A DNA stretch of 57,834 nucleotides. Origin: Prosthecobacter debontii (GTDB lineage: Bacteria; Verrucomicrobiota; Verrucomicrobiia; Verrucomicrobiales; Akkermansiaceae). Location of the stretch: contig CAMAXN010000013.1 in assembly GCA_945862245.1 (NCBI GenBank), positions 1 through 57,834 on the forward strand, given 5' to 3'. Under the pieces are notes generated by a model. That model was not told the DNA's origin and did no database searches. It saw nothing but the letters and a program-made list of their open reading frames with translations. Shown here piece after piece: positions 1 to 7,754 of this stretch (positions are counted from its first letter, which is position 1; every line of letters starts with the position of its first letter). The translations under genes were made by a program, and so were the position numbers.

Positions 1-533
1 TGCAGCCGCCAGACAAATTTAGAACCCGTACGCGACATTGTGAGCGCGATGCCAATGCGGCGGAGAACTTCCACTTCCTTAGCGCTGCCCTTTTCCACGG
101 TGCGGTGGGCTTGCAAGAAACATTGCAGCGCACGGAGCCGATCCTGCTCTTGCACCTGGATGTAATCGCCGCGTCCATTCATGCCTCGCTGGAACCCGCC
201 GTCGAGGATCTGCCCGTAGCTGCCGTGGGTGCCAAGAAACGCGTCGCCAGCCGCCTGCATTAAAGCCGAGTTGTCTTTTTTACTAGTAGTTAATTCAGTG
301 AGTAAAGGATCGAAATTCTGTGGTTCGCCGAGTAGTCGCTGCGACTGTAAGGCTTGTTGCAGATCGACCGCCGACTCCGCGTCATCTACTTCACGCAGTA
401 TCTTGACTCGCAGGTCGTAGGCCTCGCGCCAGTTACCCTTCTTCTCGAGTTCTGCGGCTTGCTTTCTTAGCTCAGGCGCGTCGGCAGCCATTGCCAAGCT
501 ACAACTAAGCATCAGTAATATTGCGGCTTTCAT
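1..533 (-). CDS. Secreted protein, N-terminal 177 residues only (possible alpha-2-macroglobulin family)
   Basis: An open frame runs from an ATG at 533 off the left edge of the window, so the 3' end is missing. The product begins with a signal peptide (MKAAILLMLSCSLAMAADAP, cleavage probably after AMA). A helical, charged stretch follows (LRKQAAELEKKGNWREAYDL), then a region beginning LLGEPQNFDPLL. This opening resembles very large secreted alpha-2-macroglobulin-like proteins annotated in Verrucomicrobia, but the diagnostic MG and thioester domains would lie outside the window. The family call is therefore from memory and tentative. The coding frame and signal peptide are clear. No Shine-Dalgarno sequence is visible before the ATG. 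Confidence 0.7.
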   Translation of the reverse strand, partial: MKAAILLMLSCSLAMAADAPELRKQAAELEKKGNWREAYDLRVKILREVDDAESAVDLQQALQSQRLLGEPQNFDPLLTELTTSKKDNSALMQAAGDAFLGTHGSYGQILDGGFQRGMNGRGDYIQVQEQDRLRALQCFLQAHRTVEKGSAKEVEVLRRIGIALTMSRTGSKFVWRL

Positions 534-580
534 ATCCATATCTATAAATACGTAAACTCGTAATTTTTTAGTGAAATAAT

Positions 581-823
581 TTATGTTCGCCCTTCAAGAA
601 AAGGCACCAGCTCATCGACGCCGAAATCCGCCAGCACCTCGCCTTCCCAATCCAAGGTCGGAGCCTTGCTCTGGCCAGAGAGCGCGACCATCTCCTCCAT
701 GGCTGCACGGTCACCGCTCACGATCACCGTACGGACGGCGATATCATGATCGCGCAAATAACCTTGAACCTCGACACACCACGGGCAACCCGTCTTCACA
801 TATAGAACTCTTTCGTTTTGCAT
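581..823 (-). CDS. Glutaredoxin-family thiol-disulfide protein
   Basis: A small (80-residue) cytoplasmic thioredoxin-fold protein expected to reduce disulfides or glutathione mixed disulfides. The N-terminal strand VLYVKTG leads into the redox motif CPWC. A cis-proline appears later (KAPTLDWEG), followed by the C-terminal helix DELVPFLEG. Length fits bacterial glutaredoxins. I start at the ATG giving MQNERVLYVKTG; an in-frame ATG eight codons upstream (847) is possible but adds residues not usual in the family. It lies 39 bp downstream of the DUF2288 gene on the same strand and may be co-transcribed with it. Confidence 0.85.
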   Translation of the reverse strand: MQNERVLYVKTGCPWCVEVQGYLRDHDIAVRTVIVSGDRAAMEEMVALSGQSKAPTLDWEGEVLADFGVDELVPFLEGRT

Positions 824-862
824 ACCCGCGATATTCGCCCGATCCACTCGGAGCGCAAGGAG

Positions 863-1147
863 CTATCCTATTGGCTGGCAAAGCACGAACGGCGAAACCA
901 CAAGAGTCTCGAACTCTACCCCGCCCTTCTCCCACTGCGCTGCATGGAGATCGCCGATCTTCAATAAATCGCCACACTTCAGTAAGGCCTTTACCCTGCC
1001 CTCCTCGTTGTTAGAAAATGCCCGACCGACTTCTGCCAGCGTCAGCGACGGATCGACGAAAAACAGCACACCGTTAATAAAATGCGGCTTGAGGTAACTC
1101 CACGGCACTACGCCCGTAAACTTCTCAAGTTTCTCATCTGTGGTCAT
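863..1147 (-). CDS. DUF2288 domain protein
   Basis: A 94-residue protein of unknown function. The stretch from VPWSYLKPHF through FFVDPSLTLAEVGRAF to the terminal VVSPFVLCQP matches the conserved pattern I associate with DUF2288 (a tryptophan/PHF segment, a VDPSLxLxEVG core, a final QPFVLxQ-like end). No signal peptide or membrane segment is seen. The open frame extends upstream to 1252, but the domain begins just after the ATG at 1147 (MTTDEKLEK), which I prefer; an ATG at 1174 (MKYKILG) is an alternative. The gene precedes the glutaredoxin gene on the same strand. Confidence 0.75.
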   Translation of the reverse strand: MTTDEKLEKFTGVVPWSYLKPHFINGVLFFVDPSLTLAEVGRAFSNNEEGRVKALLKCGDLLKIGDLHAAQWEKGGVEFETLVVSPFVLCQPIG

Positions 1148-1416
1148 ATTATCTACGCCGAGTATTTTATATTTCATAGGCTTGAGCGTGTGCGGGTTGG
1201 GTACAACCATGGACACGAAGTATCGTAATAGCGTCACTATTTCAAGTCCCATACATAAGGCCTAGAGTCTAATTAACGCCAGTTCGCTCTCATCATAAAC
1301 TCGTTGCCCTTTCCCAAAATCCCGCTCCATGGCGATGTGCTAAGTAGCAGAAAAAAACCGAGGCAAAGTATATACAAAAACTGTTTAGAAATTTGCGTTT
1401 GTATCTAAAATTCGCC

Positions 1417-1926
1417 TCAACGGGATCTAATCCACGCAACGATTTTTGAGTCATTGCCATCCGATGCCCAAACATGACGGAGGAAATCGGCGGGGTGTAA
1501 GTTGCCGTTTTTTAACAGAAAATTGCGGTCGCCACCGCAACCATACATAAGATCAGGATCAAGCTCGCCGCGGAGTTTGGCACGAGCTTTCACGAGTATA
1601 CGCGGCAGATAAGGAATGCCATCAAGATCCTCACCGAAACTTGGGAGTTCATCCCGGGTGATCGAGATATCACTAACTTTACCTTTCTGATCGACGAGAA
1701 AATGATCCCTGCGCGCTGCGGCGATAAGTAACGCAGTGCCCAGCGAAGGCTCGCCCTCGCCGATAAAATCCTCCACGAAATCGAAAAACTCCCTCTTTTT
1801 GTATCCAATGCTTTCGAGAAAGGCGATTTCTTCAGTCGAGTATCCCGTTTCGTAGTCAAAACTGCTTTTTCGGTAGGCGTCTGCCACACGTTCAAAGAGG
1901 GCGGTGAATTTGTCATTCCAAGTCAT
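1417..1926 (-). CDS. DUF5069 domain protein
   Basis: A cytoplasmic protein of 169 residues with the DUF5069 pattern: MTWNDKFTALFERV at the start, FLESIGYKKREFFDFVED in the middle, PSLGTALLIAAARRDHF, and GCGGDRNFL followed by HPADFLRHVW near the end. The family is common in Verrucomicrobia and its function is unknown. The start at 1926 gives the family's usual beginning; the open frame reaches 1989 but the extra 21 residues look unlike the family. It is transcribed away from folP, and the 91 bp between the two starts probably hold both promoters. Confidence 0.8.
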   Translation of the reverse strand: MTWNDKFTALFERVADAYRKSSFDYETGYSTEEIAFLESIGYKKREFFDFVEDFIGEGEPSLGTALLIAAARRDHFLVDQKGKVSDISITRDELPSFGEDLDGIPYLPRILVKARAKLRGELDPDLMYGCGGDRNFLLKNGNLHPADFLRHVWASDGNDSKIVAWIRSR

Positions 1927-2016
1927 GCTTGGGGAGATTGGAACCCTGCTCGCGGTGAAAGCCAGCGTTTTTTTCCACTTACGTATCATGATTGCCGCGC
2001 TAAGATCCTCTCAGTA

Positions 2017-2853
2017 ATGATCTGGAGCATCCAAGGCCGCAACCTAGACCTGTCCCACCAAGCGCAAATTATGGGCATCCTCAACGTCACTCCCGATTCG
2101 TTTTCGGACGGCGGGCATTTCGCCGCTCACGACGCCGCCCTCGTTCATGCGCGCAAAATGATCACAGAAGGAGCTGCGATCATCGACATCGGCGGTGAGT
2201 CCACCCGGCCCGGCGCGCGGCCCGTGGATGCTGATGAGGAAATCCGCCGCACCATCCCGGTCATCCGCTCTCTCCGCAGCGAGTGGGACGGCCTAATCTC
2301 GATCGACACCACGAAAGCTGCTGTCGCCCGTGCTGCGCTCGAAGCAGGTGCGAATATTATCAACGACATCTCCGGCCTCACCGCCGATCCGAAAATGTCC
2401 GCTGTTTGCCCAGAATCAGATTGTGGTATCGTCATCATGCACATGCGAGGCACGCCTGCTGACATGCAGGAAAATCCCTCCTACACGGATGTCATTTCCG
2501 AGGTTAAAAAGTTTTTCCAAGATCGCCTTGAAAACTTGAAATCGCTGGGCATCTCCCCTGCCCGGCTTTGTTTCGATCCTGGCATCGGCTTCGGGAAATC
2601 CCTCGATCACAACCTCGCCCTCCTTCGCCATCTCAACGAACTCGCGCCACCGGAATTTCCCCTGTTGCTCGGCGTTTCCCGCAAATCCGTCATCGCCAAG
2701 CTCACCGGTGCGGAACTCCCGTCTGACCGCGACGCCGCCACCTTCGCCCTCACCGCCATGGCTCGCATGAAAGGTATCATGCTCCATCGCGTCCACGAGG
2801 TGAAAGGCAACCTCGCAGCCCTGCGCGTGACCGAAGGCCTACTGGGTAGATGA
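2017..2853 (+). CDS. folP: Dihydropteroate synthase
   Basis: Condenses p-aminobenzoate with 6-hydroxymethyl-7,8-dihydropterin pyrophosphate in folate synthesis. The 278-residue product has the normal length and the family signatures in order: MGILNVTPDSFSDGG near residue 19, the DIGGESTRPGA pterin-site loop, SIDTTKA, INDISG, and FDPGIGFGK toward the C-terminus. The C-terminal RVHEV (VHDV-like) motif is also present. It is the first gene of a possible same-strand run with the small protein at 2900 and the nuclease at 3232. No Shine-Dalgarno sequence precedes the ATG. Confidence 0.96.
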   Translation: MIWSIQGRNLDLSHQAQIMGILNVTPDSFSDGGHFAAHDAALVHARKMITEGAAIIDIGGESTRPGARPVDADEEIRRTIPVIRSLRSEWDGLISIDTTKAAVARAALEAGANIINDISGLTADPKMSAVCPESDCGIVIMHMRGTPADMQENPSYTDVISEVKKFFQDRLENLKSLGISPARLCFDPGIGFGKSLDHNLALLRHLNELAPPEFPLLLGVSRKSVIAKLTGAELPSDRDAATFALTAMARMKGIMLHRVHEVKGNLAALRVTEGLLGR

Positions 2854-2899
2854 CACTTTCCATCTTTGACTTCAACATACATCACGCTACACAAGTGGT

Positions 2900-3220
2900 A
2901 TGGAAGACCCGCGTGAATACGGTAAACAGCCACTAGATGAACTCATGGATAAATGGAAGCTGACAAACCACCAACTTGTTGAGACATCCACCGAACAGCT
3001 TAACCATAAACAAGTTCAAAAAGCCCGCAAAGGCCGCCAACTTACCCTGACCATGATGCAGAAGGTCTGCCGCGCGTTCAACATCGCCATATGGCAGCGC
3101 CTCGACAAGGCGCAGAAGGAAATCTACTATGAATACATGCACCGTCACCTATTCAACTATGCGAAGGGCCACGAACAAAACTGGGCAGATCCCAATACTG
3201 GGATCTATCCGCACGGATAA
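2900..3220 (+). CDS. Small conserved-looking protein with a possible helix-turn-helix
   Basis: A 106-residue soluble protein I do not recognise by name. The stretch NHKQVQKARKGRQLTLTMMQKVCRAFNIAIW has the spacing of a Cro/XRE-like helix-turn-helix (a recognition-like segment, then a KVCRAFNI helix). The tail is rich in Tyr and Trp. It starts 46 bp after folP and ends 11 bp before the nuclease gene, so co-transcription is likely. Codon use matches its neighbours, which supports a real gene. The DNA-binding role is inference. Confidence 0.7.
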   Translation: MEDPREYGKQPLDELMDKWKLTNHQLVETSTEQLNHKQVQKARKGRQLTLTMMQKVCRAFNIAIWQRLDKAQKEIYYEYMHRHLFNYAKGHEQNWADPNTGIYPHG

Positions 3221-3231
3221 TTTCTATAAAT

Positions 3232-4095
3232 ATGAAAAAACTTCTCGCAGTACTTTTGCTTTCATTGAACCTTTTTACCAACGCAGCAGAGCCACTGACG
3301 CACCTTGAGAAATGCACACTGGTCAAGGCCGATTGGTCGGACGGCGACAGCTTCCCGATCCGCACCGCCGATGGAAAGGAAATCAGCATCCGTCTCTATG
3401 GCGCGGACTGCATCGAGTGGCATGTGACCGATGAGACCGACGCCCGACGCCTCCGTGCACAGCGCCGCTACTTCGGCATCTCTAATTTCGGCAGTTCGCC
3501 GCAGTCATCCATAGAAGCAGCCAAGGGCTTCGGCGGTAAAGCGGCGGAGGAAGTAGCCCGTGCCCTGGCGGCACCTTTTTCTGTTCACACTGCCTACTCT
3601 GACGCTCGTGGCGATAGCAGATACAAGCGTTTCTATGGTTTTGTCACAACCGCAAAAGGCGAGGATCTCGCCACACGACTAGTGAGCCTCGGTCTCGCCC
3701 GCGCCTTCGGAGTCTATCGCGAAATGCCCGACGGAACTACTTCCCAAGAGTACCGCGCTTCATTTCAGGATATTCAACTCATGGCCGCTAAAAAAGGTCT
3801 CGGCGCGTGGAGTGCCACGGATTGGGAAAGTCTCCCCAAGGAGCGCAAAGAAGAGCGTGCGGAAAACGCCGAGATCGAACTCTCCACCGGAGCTATCGCT
3901 CTTTCCGAAGGCGAAAAGATTAACCCCAACACCGCCACCCACGACGAACTCATGAAACTCCCCGGCGTCGGCGAAGTCACCGCGAACCGCATCATCGAAG
4001 CCCGCCCATTTTCCAAGCTTGAAGATCTCGACGCAGTGGACGGCATAGGAAAACAAACCCTTCTCCGATTGGCACCATTCCTCGTGTTCGAGTGA
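3232..4095 (+). CDS. Secreted thermonuclease-like domain fused to a ComEA helix-hairpin-helix domain
   Basis: A 287-residue exported protein. Residues 1-19 form a signal peptide ending TNAA. Residues about 30-200 resemble a staphylococcal-nuclease (SNase/thermonuclease) domain: a DGDSFPIRT strand, IRLYGADCIEW, and a YKRFYGFV segment typical of the OB-fold nuclease, although an equivalent of each catalytic Arg/Glu cannot be assigned with certainty by eye. Residues about 227-287 form a ComEA-type helix-hairpin-helix repeat (INPNTATHDELMKLPGVGEV). The pairing suggests an extracytoplasmic enzyme that grips DNA, perhaps for DNA uptake or degradation. It sits 11 bp after the preceding gene. Confidence 0.82.
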   Translation: MKKLLAVLLLSLNLFTNAAEPLTHLEKCTLVKADWSDGDSFPIRTADGKEISIRLYGADCIEWHVTDETDARRLRAQRRYFGISNFGSSPQSSIEAAKGFGGKAAEEVARALAAPFSVHTAYSDARGDSRYKRFYGFVTTAKGEDLATRLVSLGLARAFGVYREMPDGTTSQEYRASFQDIQLMAAKKGLGAWSATDWESLPKERKEERAENAEIELSTGAIALSEGEKINPNTATHDELMKLPGVGEVTANRIIEARPFSKLEDLDAVDGIGKQTLLRLAPFLVFE

Positions 4096-4217
4096 GACCG
4101 CACCCATAAACATCGGATACATCGCCGACAAGCGCCAAACCCGCACGAATCTCCGACGAATCACGCTGGCTCTCGCAGTTCGAGGATTTCGGTTCTCCTC
4201 CCTACCTAGATTGAGCG

Positions 4218-4240
4218 GGCGGCGACCGAAGATCACCGCC
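4218..4240. repeat. Short hairpin repeat, TCTTCGG-loop family (copy 1)
   Basis: Read on the minus strand this is an 8-bp stem (GGCGGTGA/TCGCCGCC, one G-T pair) around the 7-nt loop TCTTCGG. The same loop and a GGCGA-type stem recur at 33174-33197 and 45129-45151. It lies between the nuclease gene and the AbrB-type gene and could end transcription or act as a REP-like element. No U-tract follows. Confidence 0.65.
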
Positions 4241-4291
4241 ACGTAAAACAAACGCCTTGCCACCTGAATCCCGTGTAATTGCTGTGCTCCC

Positions 4292-4498
4292 ATGAATCAG
4301 GTTCAGAAACCGATCCGTATCGGTAATTCCAAGGGTGCACGGATTCCCGCACATCTCATCCGCTCCTACCATCTAGAGCGCGGATTTGTCATGAAACCTT
4401 TCCAGGACGGCATACTGATCGCTCCGGCGGATAGCTCGAAACTCACCCTTGAGGAATCCTTCGCCGCGATGGCCTTGGATCTCTCCGAGTTGTTATGA
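4292..4498 (+). CDS. AbrB/MazE-type DNA-binding protein, without visible toxin partner
   Basis: A 68-residue protein with a swapped-hairpin AbrB/MazE/SpoVT fold signature: PIRIGNSKGARIPAHLIRSY at residues 8-27, then FVMKPFQDGILIAPA. The C-terminal SKLTLEESFAAMALDLSEL is the acidic/hydrophobic tail by which MazE-type antitoxins usually bind their toxin. No toxin gene follows: the next 424 bp are repeats and intergenic sequence. It is either a solitary regulator or the survivor of a toxin-antitoxin pair. Confidence 0.78.
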   Translation: MNQVQKPIRIGNSKGARIPAHLIRSYHLERGFVMKPFQDGILIAPADSSKLTLEESFAAMALDLSELL

Positions 4499-4581
4499 GT
4501 TTGTGTTCAATGCTCGTGGATTCTTTGCAGCAGCTTGTTCATCCCGAACTCCGAAGTGGAAAATTGGTTCCAAGTAATTTG

Positions 4582-4678
4582 ACCACAGAGACACAGAGAA
4601 CACGGAGCTCTTGAAGCAACATCATAAAGTGTTTCGCATCATTTCCCCAAACCTCTGTGTTCTCTGTGTCTCTGTGGT
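4582..4678. repeat. Long inverted repeat of the ACCACAGAGACACAGAG type
   Basis: Arms of 26 bp at 4582-4607 (beginning ACCACAGAGACACAGAG) and 4653-4678 are reverse complements with one mismatch, separated by 45 bp. Similar sequences are scattered between genes in many bacterial genomes. A decayed half appears near 43295-43325 (CCTCTGCGACCTCTGCG). The transcript could form a strong stem-loop. Confidence 0.8.
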
Positions 4679-4739
4679 AAAGACCGCTGATTTTGTAATT
4701 GAATATCGGTTTTCGTGTTAAATGCTCATTCCTGCCTTC

Positions 4740-4834
4740 TTATCCGTGTTTATCCGCGTTCATTTGCCGGAAAAATGGGAAGTTTCCAGTCCGGCTATCT
4801 CCGCTTCGCTCCGGTTGTGGTTCGAATTCTTCTC
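4740..4834 (+). repeat. Dispersed repeat of about 95 bp, copy A
   Basis: This segment recurs in inverted orientation at 18351-18446. Shared landmarks include CATTTGCCGGAA, GGAAGTTTCCAGTCCGGCTA, TCTCCGCTTCGCT and TCGAATTCTTCT. The two copies match along nearly the whole length with scattered substitutions. Here the element is purely intergenic; in the other copy it has been read into the end of queG. Confidence 0.8.
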
Positions 4835-4922
4835 GTCCCTACTGTAAGAAACCTGCCTTGAAGTTGAATTTTGAGGGTTGCAGTTTCCGGGAGCAGCCCC
4901 TTGAATCCCCTCCTCCCAATCC

Positions 4923-6152
4923 ATGGCTCTGATTGTTCAGAAATACGGCGGAACCTCCGTCGGCTCCATCGACCGCATGCGCAGCGTCGCCGCGCGGATG
5001 AAACGCACCCGCGACGAAGGCAACCAGGTCATTGCGGTGGTATCCGCGATGTCGGGTGTCACCGACAAGCTCATAGGCATGGCGAAGGAATTGCGCGAGA
5101 ACCCATCCGAACGCGAGCTCGATGTCCTTCTCGCCACCGGCGAGCAGCAATCCATCGCGCTGGTGACCATGGCTCTCCACGAGATCGGCGTCGAAGCGGC
5201 ATCGATCACTGGACGGCAGGCAGGCATTTTCACCACTGGCAGCCACACGCGCGGGCGTATCGCGAAGATGGATCCTTCATTGATGAGGAAATATCTGGAT
5301 GAGGGGAAAACCTTAGTGGTCGCTGGCTTCCAAGGCATCACCTCGGCGGGAATGATTCACACCCTCGGTCGGGGTGGCTCCGATCTCACCGCCATCGCCG
5401 TCGCCGCTGCGCTGAAGGCGGATGTTTGCCAGATTCTCACCGATGTGGATGGCGTCTATACCTGCGATCCCCGCGTGGTGAAAAACGCCCGCAAACTACC
5501 GGAAATTTCCTACGATGAAATGTTGGAAATGGCCTCTTCCGGCTCCAAAGTCATGCAGTCACGCTCCGTCGAGTTCGCGAAGAAATTCGGCGTGGTATTT
5601 GAAGTCCGCTCCTCCCTCAACGACAACCCAGGAACCCTCGTGCTAGAAGAACATCCCAATATGGAAAACGTCGTCATCCGTGGCATCTCGATCGAGCGCT
5701 CGCAGGCGCGGGTCACCATCTCCGGCATCCCGGACGAACCCGGCATGTCCGGAAAAATCCTTGGCGCGCTCGCCGAGGCGGAGATCAACCTAGACATGAT
5801 CGTCTCGAACATCTCCAGCGACGGCCGCTCAAGGCACTCCTTCACGATGCACTCCTCCGATCTCGGCAAGGCCCAAGCCGCGCTCAAGCCCGTGCTCGCG
5901 GAGCTTTCCTCGGACGCCCAGATCCAGACCGAGGCCGGCATCGCTAAACTTTCTGCCGTCGGCATCGGCATGAGATCCCACTCCGGCGTCGCCGCTACCA
6001 TGTTCAAGGCGCTTGGTGCGAAAGGCATCAACATCGGCATGATCTCCACTTCCGAGATCAAGATCGCAGTCACCGTCGATGAGATCCACATCGAGGACGC
6101 CGCGCGCGCCGTGCATGACGCGTTCCAGCTGGATAAGGAGCCGGGGACGTAG
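4923..6152 (+). CDS. lysC: Aspartate kinase
   Basis: Phosphorylates L-aspartate, the first step to lysine, threonine, methionine and diaminopimelate. The 409 residues are typical of a monofunctional enzyme. They begin with the kinase motif KYGGTSVGSIDR, continue with VVSAMSGVTDKLI and GRGGSDLTA and DVDGVYTCDPR, and end with two ACT domains from about residue 265 (VTISGIPDEPGMSGKIL and LSAVGIGMRSHSGVAATMF), which normally bind the feedback inhibitor. It is a single gene with intergenic repeats upstream. Confidence 0.96.
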   Translation: MALIVQKYGGTSVGSIDRMRSVAARMKRTRDEGNQVIAVVSAMSGVTDKLIGMAKELRENPSERELDVLLATGEQQSIALVTMALHEIGVEAASITGRQAGIFTTGSHTRGRIAKMDPSLMRKYLDEGKTLVVAGFQGITSAGMIHTLGRGGSDLTAIAVAAALKADVCQILTDVDGVYTCDPRVVKNARKLPEISYDEMLEMASSGSKVMQSRSVEFAKKFGVVFEVRSSLNDNPGTLVLEEHPNMENVVIRGISIERSQARVTISGIPDEPGMSGKILGALAEAEINLDMIVSNISSDGRSRHSFTMHSSDLGKAQAALKPVLAELSSDAQIQTEAGIAKLSAVGIGMRSHSGVAATMFKALGAKGINIGMISTSEIKIAVTVDEIHIEDAARAVHDAFQLDKEPGT

Positions 6153-6280
6153 GTTTCAGCCGACCACAATATCCTTATTAGAATTCGGACACGTCACCGT
6201 CGGCTCATCCACTCTAGCGTTTGGGCGAGAAAAACACTCTTGAATGCGTATAGCCATGGGATATACTATCACGCATTAGA

Positions 6281-6385
6281 ACCACTTTGCAGCGTTGGGG
6301 CAAGAGCCAAGGGGTGAGACTCCCCAAGTCGATCGTTGAATCGATGGGAAGGAAGTTTGGTGATGCTAAGATATTATATATGGCG
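6281..6385 (+). pseudogene. Remnant of a MazE/AbrB-type antitoxin gene
   Basis: Reading from 6281 gives TTLQRWGKSQGVRLPKSIVE, a textbook N-terminus of MazE-like antitoxins, followed by SMGRKFGDAKIL. After about 35 codons the similarity stops and the frame runs backwards through the 3' end of purA. The only upstream ATG (6256) is in another frame and stops after seven codons. There is no room for the C-terminal half or a toxin before purA. I read it as a decayed toxin-antitoxin locus trapped between lysC and purA. Confidence 0.65.
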
Positions 6386-6387
6386 AA

Positions 6388-7656
6388 TTACACAGCCAGA
6401 GTCTGCTTCCTGTCCGGGCCGACTCCGATGAAAGCGATGGGGGCATCGCAGAGCTCGGAGAGGCGGGTGAGGTAGGCTTTCGCGTTTTGCGGGAGATCAG
6501 AATACGCGGTGCAGGCGGTGGTGTCTTGTTTCCAACCGGGGAGGGTTTCGTAAATCGGTTTGGCGCGATCCCAGAAGGAGCGGTCGGCGGGCGGGAGTTC
6601 GTGGCGGGTGCCATCGATGTCGTAGGCGACGCAGATTTTCAGTTCCTCGTATTCGTCGAGGCCATCGACGTTGGTGACAGCGAGTCCAGTGACCCCGTTG
6701 ACCATGCAGGCGAAGCGGAGCAGGACGGTATCGAGCCAACCGCAGCCGCGCGGGCGACCGGTAGTGGCGCCGAACTCGCGGCCGAGATTGTGGAGGTATT
6801 CGGAAAGTCCTTCGTCGCAGGTGGGGAACGGGCCGGAGCCGACGCGAGTGGTGTAGGCCTTGCAGACGCCGATCACAGCCTCGATGGCGGTCGGCGGCAG
6901 GCCGGTGCCGGTAGTGGAGCCGCCGGCGGTGGTGTTCGAGGATGTGACGAAGGGGTAGGTGCCGAAGTCGATATCGAGCAAGGTGCCCTGCGCGCCTTCG
7001 AAGAGGAGGGTTTTCTTCGTTTTCCACGCCTTGTGCAGGATGGGGATCGTGTTCGTTACGTGCGGGCGCAGGCGCTCGAAGGCTGCGTAAATTTCCTCGA
7101 TGACACCCTCGGCAGTGAAGGTAGGAAGATCGTATTTCACCAGGATCTCGTTCACCTCGGAAACCCGGCGGGTGATTTGGGCTTCAGCAAAAGGCCGGTC
7201 TAACAGATCTGCCATTCTTAGGCCGCAGCGGTTCACTTTATCGGCGTAGGCGGGGCCGATGCCGCGCTTTGTGGTGCCGATCTTCTGGTCGCCGAGAGAG
7301 ATTTCGCGGGCGGCATCGAGTTCTTTATGGAAAGGCAGGACAACGTGGGCGCGATCTGAGATCAGGAGTTTTTCCGCGCCGATGGCGATGCCCTGACCTT
7401 CGATGCGCTCGATCTCGATGCAAAGGCCGATGGGATCGACGACGACGCCGTTGCCTATGACATTGACCTTGTCATCCCAGAGTATGCCGGAGGGAAGGAG
7501 GTGGAGGACGTATTTAGTGCCTTTGGCGATGACCGTGTGGCCGGCATTGTTTCCGCCTTGGCCGCGTATAACCACATCAGAACTTTCCGTGAGGTAATCA
7601 ACGATCTTGCCTTTGCCTTCGTCGCCCCATTGGAGGCCGGTGATAACTGTGTTCAT
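6388..7656 (-). CDS. purA: Adenylosuccinate synthase
   Basis: Catalyses the GTP-dependent joining of IMP and aspartate in AMP synthesis. The 422-residue product has the family length and motifs: the P-loop GLQWGDEGKGK at residues 7-17, GGNNAGHT, TKRGIGPAY, and the GTTTGRPRGCGWLD switch region. I start at the ATG at 7656 (MNTVITG) rather than an in-frame TTG three codons earlier. The leader directly before it is an A/T-rich stretch (TTGAAGTTTGAATTTT) shared with other genes here. carA lies 98 bp upstream on the same strand. Confidence 0.96.
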   Translation of the reverse strand: MNTVITGLQWGDEGKGKIVDYLTESSDVVIRGQGGNNAGHTVIAKGTKYVLHLLPSGILWDDKVNVIGNGVVVDPIGLCIEIERIEGQGIAIGAEKLLISDRAHVVLPFHKELDAAREISLGDQKIGTTKRGIGPAYADKVNRCGLRMADLLDRPFAEAQITRRVSEVNEILVKYDLPTFTAEGVIEEIYAAFERLRPHVTNTIPILHKAWKTKKTLLFEGAQGTLLDIDFGTYPFVTSSNTTAGGSTTGTGLPPTAIEAVIGVCKAYTTRVGSGPFPTCDEGLSEYLHNLGREFGATTGRPRGCGWLDTVLLRFACMVNGVTGLAVTNVDGLDEYEELKICVAYDIDGTRHELPPADRSFWDRAKPIYETLPGWKQDTTACTAYSDLPQNAKAYLTRLSELCDAPIAFIGVGPDRKQTLAV

Positions 7657-7754
7657 AAAATTCAAACTTCAAGATTCAACTCCCAAGGAAGAGGCGGGGA
7701 GCGACGCCGTGGGTTGTAAAGTCGTCATTTCTAATAACTTCTAACCAATAACTA

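Larger units (their letters stand above)
4499..4922. other. Intergenic stretch rich in repeats, no gene
   Basis: The 424 bp between the AbrB-type gene and lysC hold no credible coding frame. They contain two separate repeats listed individually (a 26-bp inverted repeat at 4582-4678 and a 95-bp dispersed repeat at 4740-4834). The remaining 80 bp before lysC should carry the lysC promoter, but no clear -35/-10 pair stands out. Confidence 0.6.

Noticed and set aside
4819..4831. TGGTTCGAATTC as the T-arm of a tRNA
   Set aside because: No acceptor, D or anticodon stems can be built around it; it is part of the 95-bp repeat also seen near queG.
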